This document shows positions 32,501 to 40,500 of a stretch of DNA of 64,000 nt, in pieces. A program made the position numbers and the translations under genes. The notes under the pieces are model-generated. The model was not told where the DNA came from and did no database searches. It saw nothing but the letters and a program-made list of their open reading frames with translations. Each line of letters starts with the position of its first letter. Within the stretch, counting starts at the first letter, position 1. Source of the DNA: Pseudomonas viridiflava (GTDB taxonomy: Bacteria; Pseudomonadota; Gammaproteobacteria; Pseudomonadales; Pseudomonadaceae); assembly GCF_900582195.1 (NCBI RefSeq), contig NZ_UTHA01000215.1, forward strand, positions 35,401-99,400, written 5' to 3'.

Positions 32501-34314
32501 GGCAGTTGTGCCTCCAGTGGGCCGCCGAGGACTTTCAGGTACTCAAGCAACGCCCAGCGTTCTTCGGGCTGCAGCAGCCGGCCAATCACGCCGTTGCCGC
32601 GTTCGCCAGCGCGGAATTCATGGCCGCTGTTGTGGTTGCCGGTGATGCGCGTGTCGAACACAAAGCCATTGGTAAACGCTTCGGTGCGATATCCGAGGTG
32701 CCGTGGATCGTATTCGAAGTTGCCTTTGAAGAAGGTTGTGGCGCGTTCATCCTGCGGCGACAGCAATTGATAGAGGCTCGGCACCGATCCGTTGTGCAGG
32801 AACGGCGCGGTGGCCCAGACACCTGCCAGAGGACGAGCCTTGTACGCGACTTTTTCGCGTACACCGATCGGCAGGCCGAAGCCGTCCAGCCGTGATTTCT
32901 CCAGCGGGGTGACGTTGGCTTCGCGGTAGGCGCGATCCTCGACGAAGGCGGTAACGTAAGCCAGGCCCTTGGCCACTGACAACTGGCTCAGATCCAGTGG
33001 CTCCTTGGGCTTGGGATGCAGTTTCACGTCCATTTTTTCCAGCTCTTTCAGATCCCACTGCAGGGCGGTCAAATCGAAACGATGGCTGGCGATATTGTTG
33101 GCGGCGGTTGGGTCGGTGCCGATGACATCGACCGGCAGCATGTGCAAATGCTGCACCCAGCGCTCACCTTCCTGCGTCCGTCGCGGAACGTGGCAACTGG
33201 CGCAATTCTCGGCAAACAGCGAGCGCCCTCTGGCAGCCAGGGGCTTGTCGATAGCACCGAACAGATCTTCTGGCCAGGCGGGCGGTTTGAGCTTTTGCAG
33301 GGTTTCTTCGATCTTGTGCAGATCACGCACGCGCACGCTCGAGGCATAGCGAGCATCGCCTTGCAGCGGTTGGCCGTTGGCATCGAAAAAATTCAGGGTG
33401 GCGCCGACGCCCAACGCTTCGCCAATATTGCGCGCCATCGGCTGTTGCGCCGAACCGTTCCATTGCACCCAATCGAACGTCCACATGTCCCAGAGCTGCG
33501 GATAATCCACCGGGGCATTGGCCACGCGGTAGTTGGCGGGGGAGATCGCATCGCCAAACGTTGCGTTGGCGATGCGTCCAAAGGCATCGGCGCGACCGGG
33601 ACCTTCTTCGGTCGGATAGAGGCCGCGATGGGTATCGTTCCAGGCGACCTTGAGGAATGTATTCAGAGAGGCTTTGAAGTCTTTGCGCAATTGCTCGTGG
33701 TGCGTGTCGTACTCGTCGCCCAGCACGGTTCTGGCAAAACGTTCGAATTTCCAGGGGTTGTAGTAAGTCGAGGTCAGACTTGCCACCAATGCTTGTCCGA
33801 AACTGCCGCCGCGCAAAGTAGGAACACTGGAGGGCAGCACATGTTGCGCGGTACCGCCGTCAATTCGCACGGCCTGACCTTTGAAGCGCAATTCGCCGGT
33901 GTGGCAAGCGGCGCAAGTGATGTCCAGATATTGCTCGGTGTTGCCGGGATTCTGATGGCGGGCAAAACCGACGGGGAGGTTGCCGGGGTTGTTCGCTGTG
34001 GCTGTCTGCTGCGGATCGATCAGAAAACCAAAGCGTGCGAGATAATCGGCGGAGGCGAACCGCTGCTCCGAGAAGGGCAGCTCCAGTGCCTGAAACCACT
34101 TATAGCGCAGGCCTTTTACCTGCGTGCCTTGCGGCGTGAAATAGTAGGTTTGCCGCTCTTCTTCGCTCCACTGATCGAGGTAATGCACCTGCTCGGCGGG
34201 GGTGTAGAAGGGCAATTTCGGGTTGGCGACGTAATACAGGACCACGGCCAGGACGAGTCCCAGCAGCACCACAATCAGGGTCAGCACACGGAATAAAAGG
34301 CGCAAGTTAAACAT
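32497..34314 (-). CDS. Di-heme c-type cytochrome (peroxidase-like)
   Basis: A 605-aa protein with one N-terminal membrane helix (about 8-28) and two heme c sites: CAACH (Cys134-His138) and CASCH (Cys371-His375). It resembles the di-heme cytochrome c peroxidase superfamily (for example APFLHNGSVPSLYQLL near the C-terminus, typical of MauG/CcpA types). It is the first gene of a two-gene unit with the catalase-like gene. Likely periplasmic, membrane-tethered electron transfer or peroxide reduction. Confidence 0.88.
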   Translation of the reverse strand: MFNLRLLFRVLTLIVVLLGLVLAVVLYYVANPKLPFYTPAEQVHYLDQWSEEERQTYYFTPQGTQVKGLRYKWFQALELPFSEQRFASADYLARFGFLIDPQQTATANNPGNLPVGFARHQNPGNTEQYLDITCAACHTGELRFKGQAVRIDGGTAQHVLPSSVPTLRGGSFGQALVASLTSTYYNPWKFERFARTVLGDEYDTHHEQLRKDFKASLNTFLKVAWNDTHRGLYPTEEGPGRADAFGRIANATFGDAISPANYRVANAPVDYPQLWDMWTFDWVQWNGSAQQPMARNIGEALGVGATLNFFDANGQPLQGDARYASSVRVRDLHKIEETLQKLKPPAWPEDLFGAIDKPLAARGRSLFAENCASCHVPRRTQEGERWVQHLHMLPVDVIGTDPTAANNIASHRFDLTALQWDLKELEKMDVKLHPKPKEPLDLSQLSVAKGLAYVTAFVEDRAYREANVTPLEKSRLDGFGLPIGVREKVAYKARPLAGVWATAPFLHNGSVPSLYQLLSPQDERATTFFKGNFEYDPRHLGYRTEAFTNGFVFDTRITGNHNSGHEFRAGERGNGVIGRLLQPEERWALLEYLKVLGGPLEAQLP

Positions 34315-34575
34315 CCTTGTCGAATTGTTCCGCTGTTATGCCTGAGCCGGACCCGGTGCGGCAAGTGGCCATTACGCCAGAAGATGCAAGCAGAGACGCC
34401 AGTCGTTGTCGGGACAAGATGACAGAAGCTTCATCGTCGCTTCGCGCCAATGCGTTCTTATCCCTGAACTTATCGGAAGATTCCTGCTCTCATGCCGGTA
34501 GCCATTGGTCGTGGCGGCCTGATAAGCTCGCGGCTTTACTCGATTGCCCTTTCGGCGCATGAACAAGGAAATAGC

Positions 34576-35292
34576 ATGAAACAGCATCGGTTGGCGGCGG
34601 CGGTAGCCCTGGTTAGCCTGGTACTCGCGGGTTGTGACTCGCAGACCAGCGTAGAGCTGAAAACCCCGGCGCAAAAAGCTTCCTACGGTATCGGCCTGAA
34701 CATGGGCAAGAGCCTGGCTCAGGAAGGCATGGATGATCTGGACTCCAAAGCGGTAGCCCAGGGCATCGAAGATGCCGTCGGCAAGAAAGAACAGAAGCTG
34801 AAAGATGAAGAACTGGTTGAAGCCTTCGCCGCGCTGCAAAAGCGTGCTGAAGAGCGTATGGCCAAGATGAGCGAAGAGTCGGCAGCTGCTGGCAAGAAGT
34901 TCCTCGAAGAAAACGGCAAGAAGGCCGGTGTAACCACAACCGCTTCCGGCCTGCAGTACGAAGTGGTCAAGAAAGCCGACGGCCCACAGCCTAAGCCGAC
35001 CGACGTAGTGACCGTTCACTACACCGGCAAGCTGACCAACGGCACCGTATTCGACAGCTCTGTCGAGCGCGGCAGCCCGATCGATCTGCCGGTAAGCGGC
35101 GTGATCCCGGGTTGGGTTGAAGGTCTGCAATTGATGCACGTTGGCGAGAAGTACAAACTGTACATCCCTAGCGATCTGGCTTACGGCGCGCAGTCGCCAA
35201 GCCCGGCAATCCCGGCCAACTCGGTTCTGGTCTTCGACCTGGAACTGCTGGCCATCAAGGATCCAGCCAAAGAAGCTGCTGCTGCCAAGTAA
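34576..35292 (+). CDS. FKBP-type peptidyl-prolyl isomerase, lipoprotein
   Basis: A 238-aa Mip/FkpA/FklB-type foldase. It has a lipoprotein signal with lipobox LVLAGC (Cys20), an N-terminal helical dimerisation domain (SYGIGLNMGKSLAQEGMDDL, to about 115) and an FKBP domain (about 125-228) with VVTVHYTGKLTNGTVFDSS, PVSGVIPGWVEGLQLM and IPSDLAYGAQ. It assists folding at the outer membrane or periplasm. ATG 34576 with AGGAA upstream is chosen to give the signal. Confidence 0.93.
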   Translation: MKQHRLAAAVALVSLVLAGCDSQTSVELKTPAQKASYGIGLNMGKSLAQEGMDDLDSKAVAQGIEDAVGKKEQKLKDEELVEAFAALQKRAEERMAKMSEESAAAGKKFLEENGKKAGVTTTASGLQYEVVKKADGPQPKPTDVVTVHYTGKLTNGTVFDSSVERGSPIDLPVSGVIPGWVEGLQLMHVGEKYKLYIPSDLAYGAQSPSPAIPANSVLVFDLELLAIKDPAKEAAAAK

Positions 35293-35308
35293 TTGGCAAA
35301 AGCTTCAA

Positions 35309-35340
35309 CAACAACGCCTCGCTTATGCGGGGCGTTGTTG
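35309..35340 (+). terminator. Hairpin after the FKBP gene
   Basis: CAACAACGCC and GGCGTTGTTG arms around a 12-base loop; no long T run follows, so it may be a weak terminator or a stability hairpin. Confidence 0.6.
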
Positions 35341-35543
35341 CATCTGGAGTCTGGCAAGGGTAAACAGAGCGAACCGATGGCGGTCGCGAGAGTCATAGCC
35401 ATTGAGGCTGCCCGCGCTAGCCGCCCTGAGCAGCCAAGTCAATGAAATATTGGGGTTTTTTATGTGAGTAAAAAACGCCCGATCTGAGCGCAGCCCTTAT
35501 GAAACGGGGCTTTCAGCGCTGAAATGCAGCTCTGTTCACAAGG

Positions 35544-35566
35544 TTATCCACAATTTGTGTGGATAA
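35544..35566. promoter_or_regulatory. Inverted pair of consensus DnaA boxes
   Basis: TTATCCACA (35544-35552) and its exact complement TGTGGATAA (35558-35566), 5 bases apart, 21 bases before the YkvA gene start. The rest of 35341-35543 shows no gene I would call, only a TTTTTT/AAAAAA hairpin near 35455-35480. Confidence 0.7.
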
Positions 35567-35586
35567 CATTTCAACGGGAGGAATAG

Positions 35587-36042
35587 ATGAAAGCTCCGTG
35601 GAATTTCGCTCGATTCCTGCCCTTGGCCGGCCGCCTGCTGGCACGCGGCCGCTTACCGACCTTATTGTTTGCGGTCGCCAGCAAAGGCGCGGCACAAGGC
35701 AACCGCCTGGGTAAACTCAAGGACGATTTGCGTTTACTCCAGGCATTGTGCCTGGCCTATTGGCGCGGTGAGTATCGGGCCATCAGCGGCAAAGCACTGG
35801 TTTCGGTGGTGGCGGGTCTGATGTACTTCCTCAGCCCGGTCGATGCGATTCCGGATTTCATTCCCGTATTCGGCATGCTCGACGACATCGCAGTCCTCGC
35901 CTGGCTGATGAAAACCCTCGACGATGAACTCAATGCCTTCCGCCTCTGGCGCAACCGCCAGCAGCCGGAAAAACTGGCAGTCGTCGAACGCCTGCCGGAT
36001 ACCCCCGAACAATTGCAACTTCAGGGGCCGAAGAAGTCCTGA
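35587..36042 (+). CDS. YkvA/DUF1232-family membrane protein
   Basis: A 151-aa protein with the DUF1232 core LVSVVAGLMYFLSPVDAIPDFIPVFGMLDDIAVLAWLM (split here as residues 76-112), which includes the invariant SPxDxIPDxIP. Membrane association is likely through the two flanking hydrophobic stretches. No enzymatic role is known to me. The start has GGGAGG 8 bases upstream, and the promoter region carries a DnaA box pair. Confidence 0.88.
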   Translation: MKAPWNFARFLPLAGRLLARGRLPTLLFAVASKGAAQGNRLGKLKDDLRLLQALCLAYWRGEYRAISGKALVSVVAGLMYFLSPVDAIPDFIPVFGMLDDIAVLAWLMKTLDDELNAFRLWRNRQQPEKLAVVERLPDTPEQLQLQGPKKS

Positions 36043-36154
36043 TTATCGAACCCCTCTTACAGATAGATACCCCCCGCGACCTTGGCCGCTGTTAGGATTA
36101 CACTTCTAGGGAAAAGTGCCGACTCGCTAAGTGTTGTTGTCCTACGGGGTAGTC

Positions 36155-36496
36155 ATGGATATTCAGATAATTGCACGCGATGGCGAACCCGAATACGCGG
36201 TTCTGCCGTGGGCTCAGTATCAGGCTCTATTAAAAGCAGCAGGCATCAACGAAGCACCGTCGCGTCCGGCAGCCACGCCGCGCGCGGTCTCACCAGACAC
36301 GATTCTTCCAGGTCTGGATCAACTACGCAGTTTGCGCGAAGGGAAGGGCATCGCCATTGAGGCGTTGGCCCGCACGGTAGGCATCAGCCCGTCATATCTG
36401 GCCATGATCGAAAGTGGCGAGCGTCAGCCCGACGCCGCGATTCGCCGCAGCCTGGCCTGGGAATTGACGGTGCCAGGGTGGAGGGATGAATCGTGA
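36155..36496 (+). CDS. XRE-family helix-turn-helix regulator
   Basis: A 113-aa DNA-binding protein. Residues 1-25 (MDIQIIARDGEPEYAVLPWA) resemble a Phd-like antitoxin strand; residues 55-110 are an XRE HTH with GIAIEALARTVGISPSYLAMIESGERQP. It heads a run of three genes joined by overlap or direct contact. Combination of an N-terminal antitoxin-like segment and HTH suggests an autoregulator, but no toxin partner is recognised. Confidence 0.82.
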   Translation: MDIQIIARDGEPEYAVLPWAQYQALLKAAGINEAPSRPAATPRAVSPDTILPGLDQLRSLREGKGIAIEALARTVGISPSYLAMIESGERQPDAAIRRSLAWELTVPGWRDES

Positions 36497-36864
36497 GCGT
36501 ACGCATCAGTCGTCAACATTGGGACGGATTGCTCGGGGAACTGGATCAGGCGCGCCGCCAGCGCCATCTGCTGACTTATCGGGCCTTGCTCGAACGGTTG
36601 CAATTGCCGACGCCGGCGATGCAAACCCTGACCGCCGCGCTTGAGCATCTGGCCGCGCTGGATGCCAAGGCCGAGCAACCCTTGCGCAGCTCGCTGGTGA
36701 TCAGCCAGGGCGCCAGTCGCCTGCCACGCACCGGTTTTTTTGAGTGCGTTGAACGTCTGGGGCGTTTTTCCGGGCCGTCCGATGGTGTTGCTGCGGCCTC
36801 TTGGCACGCTTCGGAAGTCGTCCGTGTTTTTGAATACGAGTACCCGGAATCGGCGGAGGCCTGA
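36493..36864 (+). CDS. Unknown protein, coupled to the XRE gene (123 aa)
   Basis: GTG at 36493 overlaps the upstream stop (GTGA). The 123-aa product is helical in its first half (WDGLLGELDQARRQRHLLTYRALLERLQLP) with an unusual WHASEVVRVFEYEYPE at the end. Codon use is normal for the genome. I do not recognise a family. A stop-start contact also links it to the Sel1 gene. Confidence 0.75.
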   Translation: MSVRISRQHWDGLLGELDQARRQRHLLTYRALLERLQLPTPAMQTLTAALEHLAALDAKAEQPLRSSLVISQGASRLPRTGFFECVERLGRFSGPSDGVAAASWHASEVVRVFEYEYPESAEA

Positions 36865-37272
36865 GTGTTTTTACGACTCAAGGCGCGGGCAAGTTACTGG
36901 CTGGCCCGCAGGCTGTTTCACTGGTCATGGTTTGTCCGTCAACCGCGCGGCTGGCGCTGGCTCGAAGGTCAGTTTGCGCGCATGGCCAACCTTGGCGATG
37001 TCGGGGCGCAAAGCTTCTATGGGCACATCCTGACCTTTCGTGGTGTCGGCTTGGGTGCACGCGAAGAAGGTGTGCGTCTGTTGCGGCTGGCAGCACTTGC
37101 GGGTGATGGCAAAGCGGCTTACCAGGTCGGCGTGATCAGCTTGGCCGGGACACCGAGCAAGCCGCCGGATCCTGTCGAAGCCGCCCGCTGGTGGAGCATG
37201 GCTGCCAAGGCCGGGCACCCGTTGGCTGAACTCAAATTGAAAGAGCTGAGTGCTCGCGACTCAACACTGTAA
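36865..37272 (+). CDS. Sel1-repeat protein (135 aa)
   Basis: A 135-aa protein with two Sel1-like repeats: REEGVRLLRLAALAGDGKAAYQVG (about 73-96) and DPVEAARWWSMAAKAGHPLAELKL (about 104-127). The basic, aromatic N-terminus (MFLRLKARASYWLARRLFHW) may contact membrane or nucleic acid. It starts at GTG directly after the stop of the previous gene, and ends the small operon before a terminator. Confidence 0.82.
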   Translation: MFLRLKARASYWLARRLFHWSWFVRQPRGWRWLEGQFARMANLGDVGAQSFYGHILTFRGVGLGAREEGVRLLRLAALAGDGKAAYQVGVISLAGTPSKPPDPVEAARWWSMAAKAGHPLAELKLKELSARDSTL

Positions 37273-37294
37273 ATCCATTTGTGTCTGCTCAAAT

Positions 37295-37327
37295 AAACGC
37301 GGCGTGAGGTTTTCCTCACGCCGCGTT
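37295..37327 (+). terminator. Strong intrinsic terminator
   Basis: AAACGCGGCGTGAGG, TTTT, CCTCACGCCGCGTTT, a perfect 15-bp stem, then GCGTTTTTG. Confidence 0.92.
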
Positions 37328-37429
37328 TGCGTTTTTGCGCGCTTGTTTATCTATGAGCGATTTATTACAGACAAGTCCTACAGCCATCGCCTACTTGCCT
37401 GACTTCTTTCCTGATTGATCCCCCGCACA

Positions 37430-37461
37430 GTTCCCGCGCCTAATTTTTTGCGCGAGGGAAC
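37430..37461 (+). promoter_or_regulatory. Hairpin masking the ribosome binding site of the Rhs leader
   Basis: GTTCCCGCGC (37430-37439) pairs with GCGCG-A-GGGAAC (37450-37461) apart from one bulged A, over a T-rich loop. The 3' arm holds GAGGGA, the only Shine-Dalgarno sequence near the Rhs gene. The rest of 37328-37465 is leader. Confidence 0.6.
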
Positions 37462-37465
37462 GCTC

Positions 37466-37513
37466 ATGTTTGATCCGCTTATTCAGTCCACTTCGCACAC
37501 CCGCGTGCGCTGA
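37466..37513 (+). CDS. 15-codon leader peptide overlapping the Rhs start
   Basis: ATG at 37466, 6 bases after GAGGGA, opens a short frame MFDPLIQSTSHTRVR ending at TGA 37511-37513. That TGA overlaps the ATG of the Rhs gene (TGATG). It could couple translation to the toxin gene, or could be the original N-terminus of Rhs displaced by a 2-base shift (without TG at 37506-37507 the frames join as ...HTRALMEAV). Confidence 0.5.
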   Translation: MFDPLIQSTSHTRVR

Positions 37514-40500
37514 TGGAAGCCGTCACCCGCATCGAGCAAGCACTCGACAGCTTTCCCGCCACCCTCAGCCTTTACCGCGAACAGCTCAAGCATTGGGCCA
37601 GTCGAGCGGCGGACGAAGTCAGCCATGCCGCAGATCTGCCGTCGCTGATGGGCATGGAGCGGGTCATTCGCTTCGGCTCCGATAGCACTGTCGTCAGCAG
37701 CACCGACAACGAGTTTTTCTCCGGCGTCGTCCAGTGCCCGGAGAGCGGCCCGATGCTGATCGAAAGCAAATTCGAGTCGGTGTACGACATTCCGCTCGGC
37801 AACATCGTCGTCGATGTGATCGCCATGGACGGGGGCGAAACCACTCCCATCACTCTCGATGCGCGAGGCAAGGGTTCATTCAAAGGAATACCTGGCAAGT
37901 TCTACCGGGTGCAGGTGCACAGCGATGTCACTGCGGATCAGGTCGAGGATCTTTTCAAAGCCTATGACGGCCTGACCGCTGAGCTGGACGGCTGGTTACG
38001 TAGCGAGTGGCAGGGTTTCAAGCCGCAGTGGTCGCAGTCGGTGGCGACGGCAGCGGGCAACGGCATGCTCGCCGGGAGTTGGGCGGCGATCGAGGGGGTG
38101 TGGGACAGCATTGGCCTGCTGTCGGACATTCTCAAGGATCCCGGTGCGTTCGCCGAGCGCTTGGGTGAGGGCGCCACGCAGTTGATGGCGCTGGCAGCGA
38201 CAGCCCCCGACGTCATGGAAAAGCTTCAGCTGCTGGTCAGTGACGAAGCTGCACTGTGTTTGTTGTTGCGTACGGCCAGCCTTTGGCTGGAGATGCTGCC
38301 GCCCAGCGAAGTCGCCGGCAAAACCGCTGAAGCGGCGTCGATGATGATGGTGCAGTTGCTCATCGATGTGCTGATCAGCGTCGTCTTGACGTTCATCAGT
38401 GGTGGCGCAGGCATCGCTTATCTGACGCTGCGTCTGGCGGATCGCGCCGTGCAATTGCTGTCGGCGGTGAAGCGTTTGGTGAAGGCGATGTTCGGCATCG
38501 TCGAAGGGTTCATCAAATACGTCGATCAATACAAAGGCGTTGCCGCCCGTGGCATCGCCGCCGGGGTGAAAAAGGGCCGGATGCAATTGCGCTGGAATGC
38601 GCAGCGCAACACCTTGTTGAAGAAAGACGAGCATCACGACGACTCGCCGGATCAGGCGAAAAACCCCAACGGTGACAGCGCCGATTGTGTGCCCTTTACC
38701 TGCACTAACGGCTGTCCGGTGTCGATGGTCACTGGCGAAGAATTGCTGACCCTGAACGATGGGGTGCTCGATGGCGTGTTGCCGTTTGAGTTCACGCGGT
38801 TGTATCGCAGCAGTGCCGCCGAGATCGATATCGGGTTGGGCTTTGGCTGGAGTCATTCGCTGGCGCATCGGCTGGTGTTTGAGGGCGACGTTGTTGTTTG
38901 GGTCGACCATGAAAACCGGCGTACCCGTTTTCCGTTGCCGAGTAGCGAGCGGCCGGCGATTCACAACAGTCTGTCGCGGGCGGCAATTTTTCTGGGTGAT
39001 GAGCCGGAGGAGCTGATTCTCGCGCTGGCCGGGGACACGGCGCGGTTTTATCACTTTCGTGCGGGACGGCTGACGGCGATCAGCGACGCCTATGGCAATC
39101 GTCTGACGGTGCAGCGCGATCGGTCTGACCGGGTGCAGCGCCTGGACAACGGCGCCGGGCGTTCGCTGTTGTTGCGTTATGACCGCGCGCAGTTGCTCGG
39201 CGTTGATTACCAGGTGTTTCGCGACGGTGCCTGGAGCACCGAACAGGCGCTGGTCAGTTACCGCTACGACGCCTATCAGCACCTGATCGAAGCGACCAAC
39301 GCCGTCGGCGACAGCGAGCGCTACGACTACGACGACGCTCACGTGATTCTGCAGCGGCAACTGGCCGGCGGGGCGAGTTTCTTTTGGGAGTGGGAGCGGT
39401 CGGGGAAAGCCGCTCGGTGTGTCAGACACTGGGCATCGTTCTCGCAGATGGACACCCGTTACGTCTGGAACGACGACGGCAGTGTCGCGGTGCATTACGT
39501 CGATGGCACCGAAGAGACGTACGTCCACGACGAGCGTGCGCGGCTGGTGCGCAAGGTCGAGGCTGACGGCGGTGAACAGCTCAAGGCCTATGACTCCTCG
39601 GGGCGCTTGATTGCCGAGCAGGATGCCTTGGGCGCGGTCACCGAGTACCGCTACGACGAGGTCGGACGGCTGATTGCGCTGATTCCACCGAATGAGGCGC
39701 CTACGTCCTACGAGTATCGCAACGGTTTCCTCTATCGGCGTTCACGCGGCGACGCGGTGTGGATCTACCGGCGCAATGCCGAGGGCGATGTCACCGAAGC
39801 GGTCGACCCCGAAGGTCAGGTTACCCATTACTACTACGACACCCGGGGCCAGTTGCTGTCGATCCGTTACCCGGACAGCAGTCGGCATCGGCTGGTGTGG
39901 AATAGCCTCGGCCAGTTGACCGAGGAAACGCTGCCCGACGGCGGCGTGCGGCGTTTTTCCTACGATGCACTGGGGCGACGGACCACGACTGCGGACGAAC
40001 ACGGTGCGGTCACCCGGCAGCATTGGGACGCGGTTGGCCGACTGATCCAGACGACCTTTCCTACCGGTAGCACCCGCGCCTACAGCTACGGCGCCTACGG
40101 TCAGGTCACCGCCGAGCGCGATGAACTCGGGCACATCACCCGCTACGAATACGACGACGATCTGCACCTGGTCTCACGCCGGATCAACCCCGACGGCACG
40201 CGGGTGCAGTACCGCTACGACCATGCGCAACTGCTGCTCACCGAGATCGAAAACGAGTCCGGGGAAAAGTACCGGCTGGACTACACGCCGACCGGGCTGA
40301 TTCGTCAGGAAGTCGGTTTTGACGGCCGGCGTACCGCGTATGCCTACGACCTCAACGGGCATCTGCTGGAGAAGACCGAGTTCGGTGATGACGGCTCGCA
40401 ACTGGTCACCGCTTATGAGCGCGATGCCGCCGGGCGCCTGCTGGTCAAAACCCTGCCCGACGGCCTCAAGGTTTCTTATCAATACGACCGCCTCGGCCGG

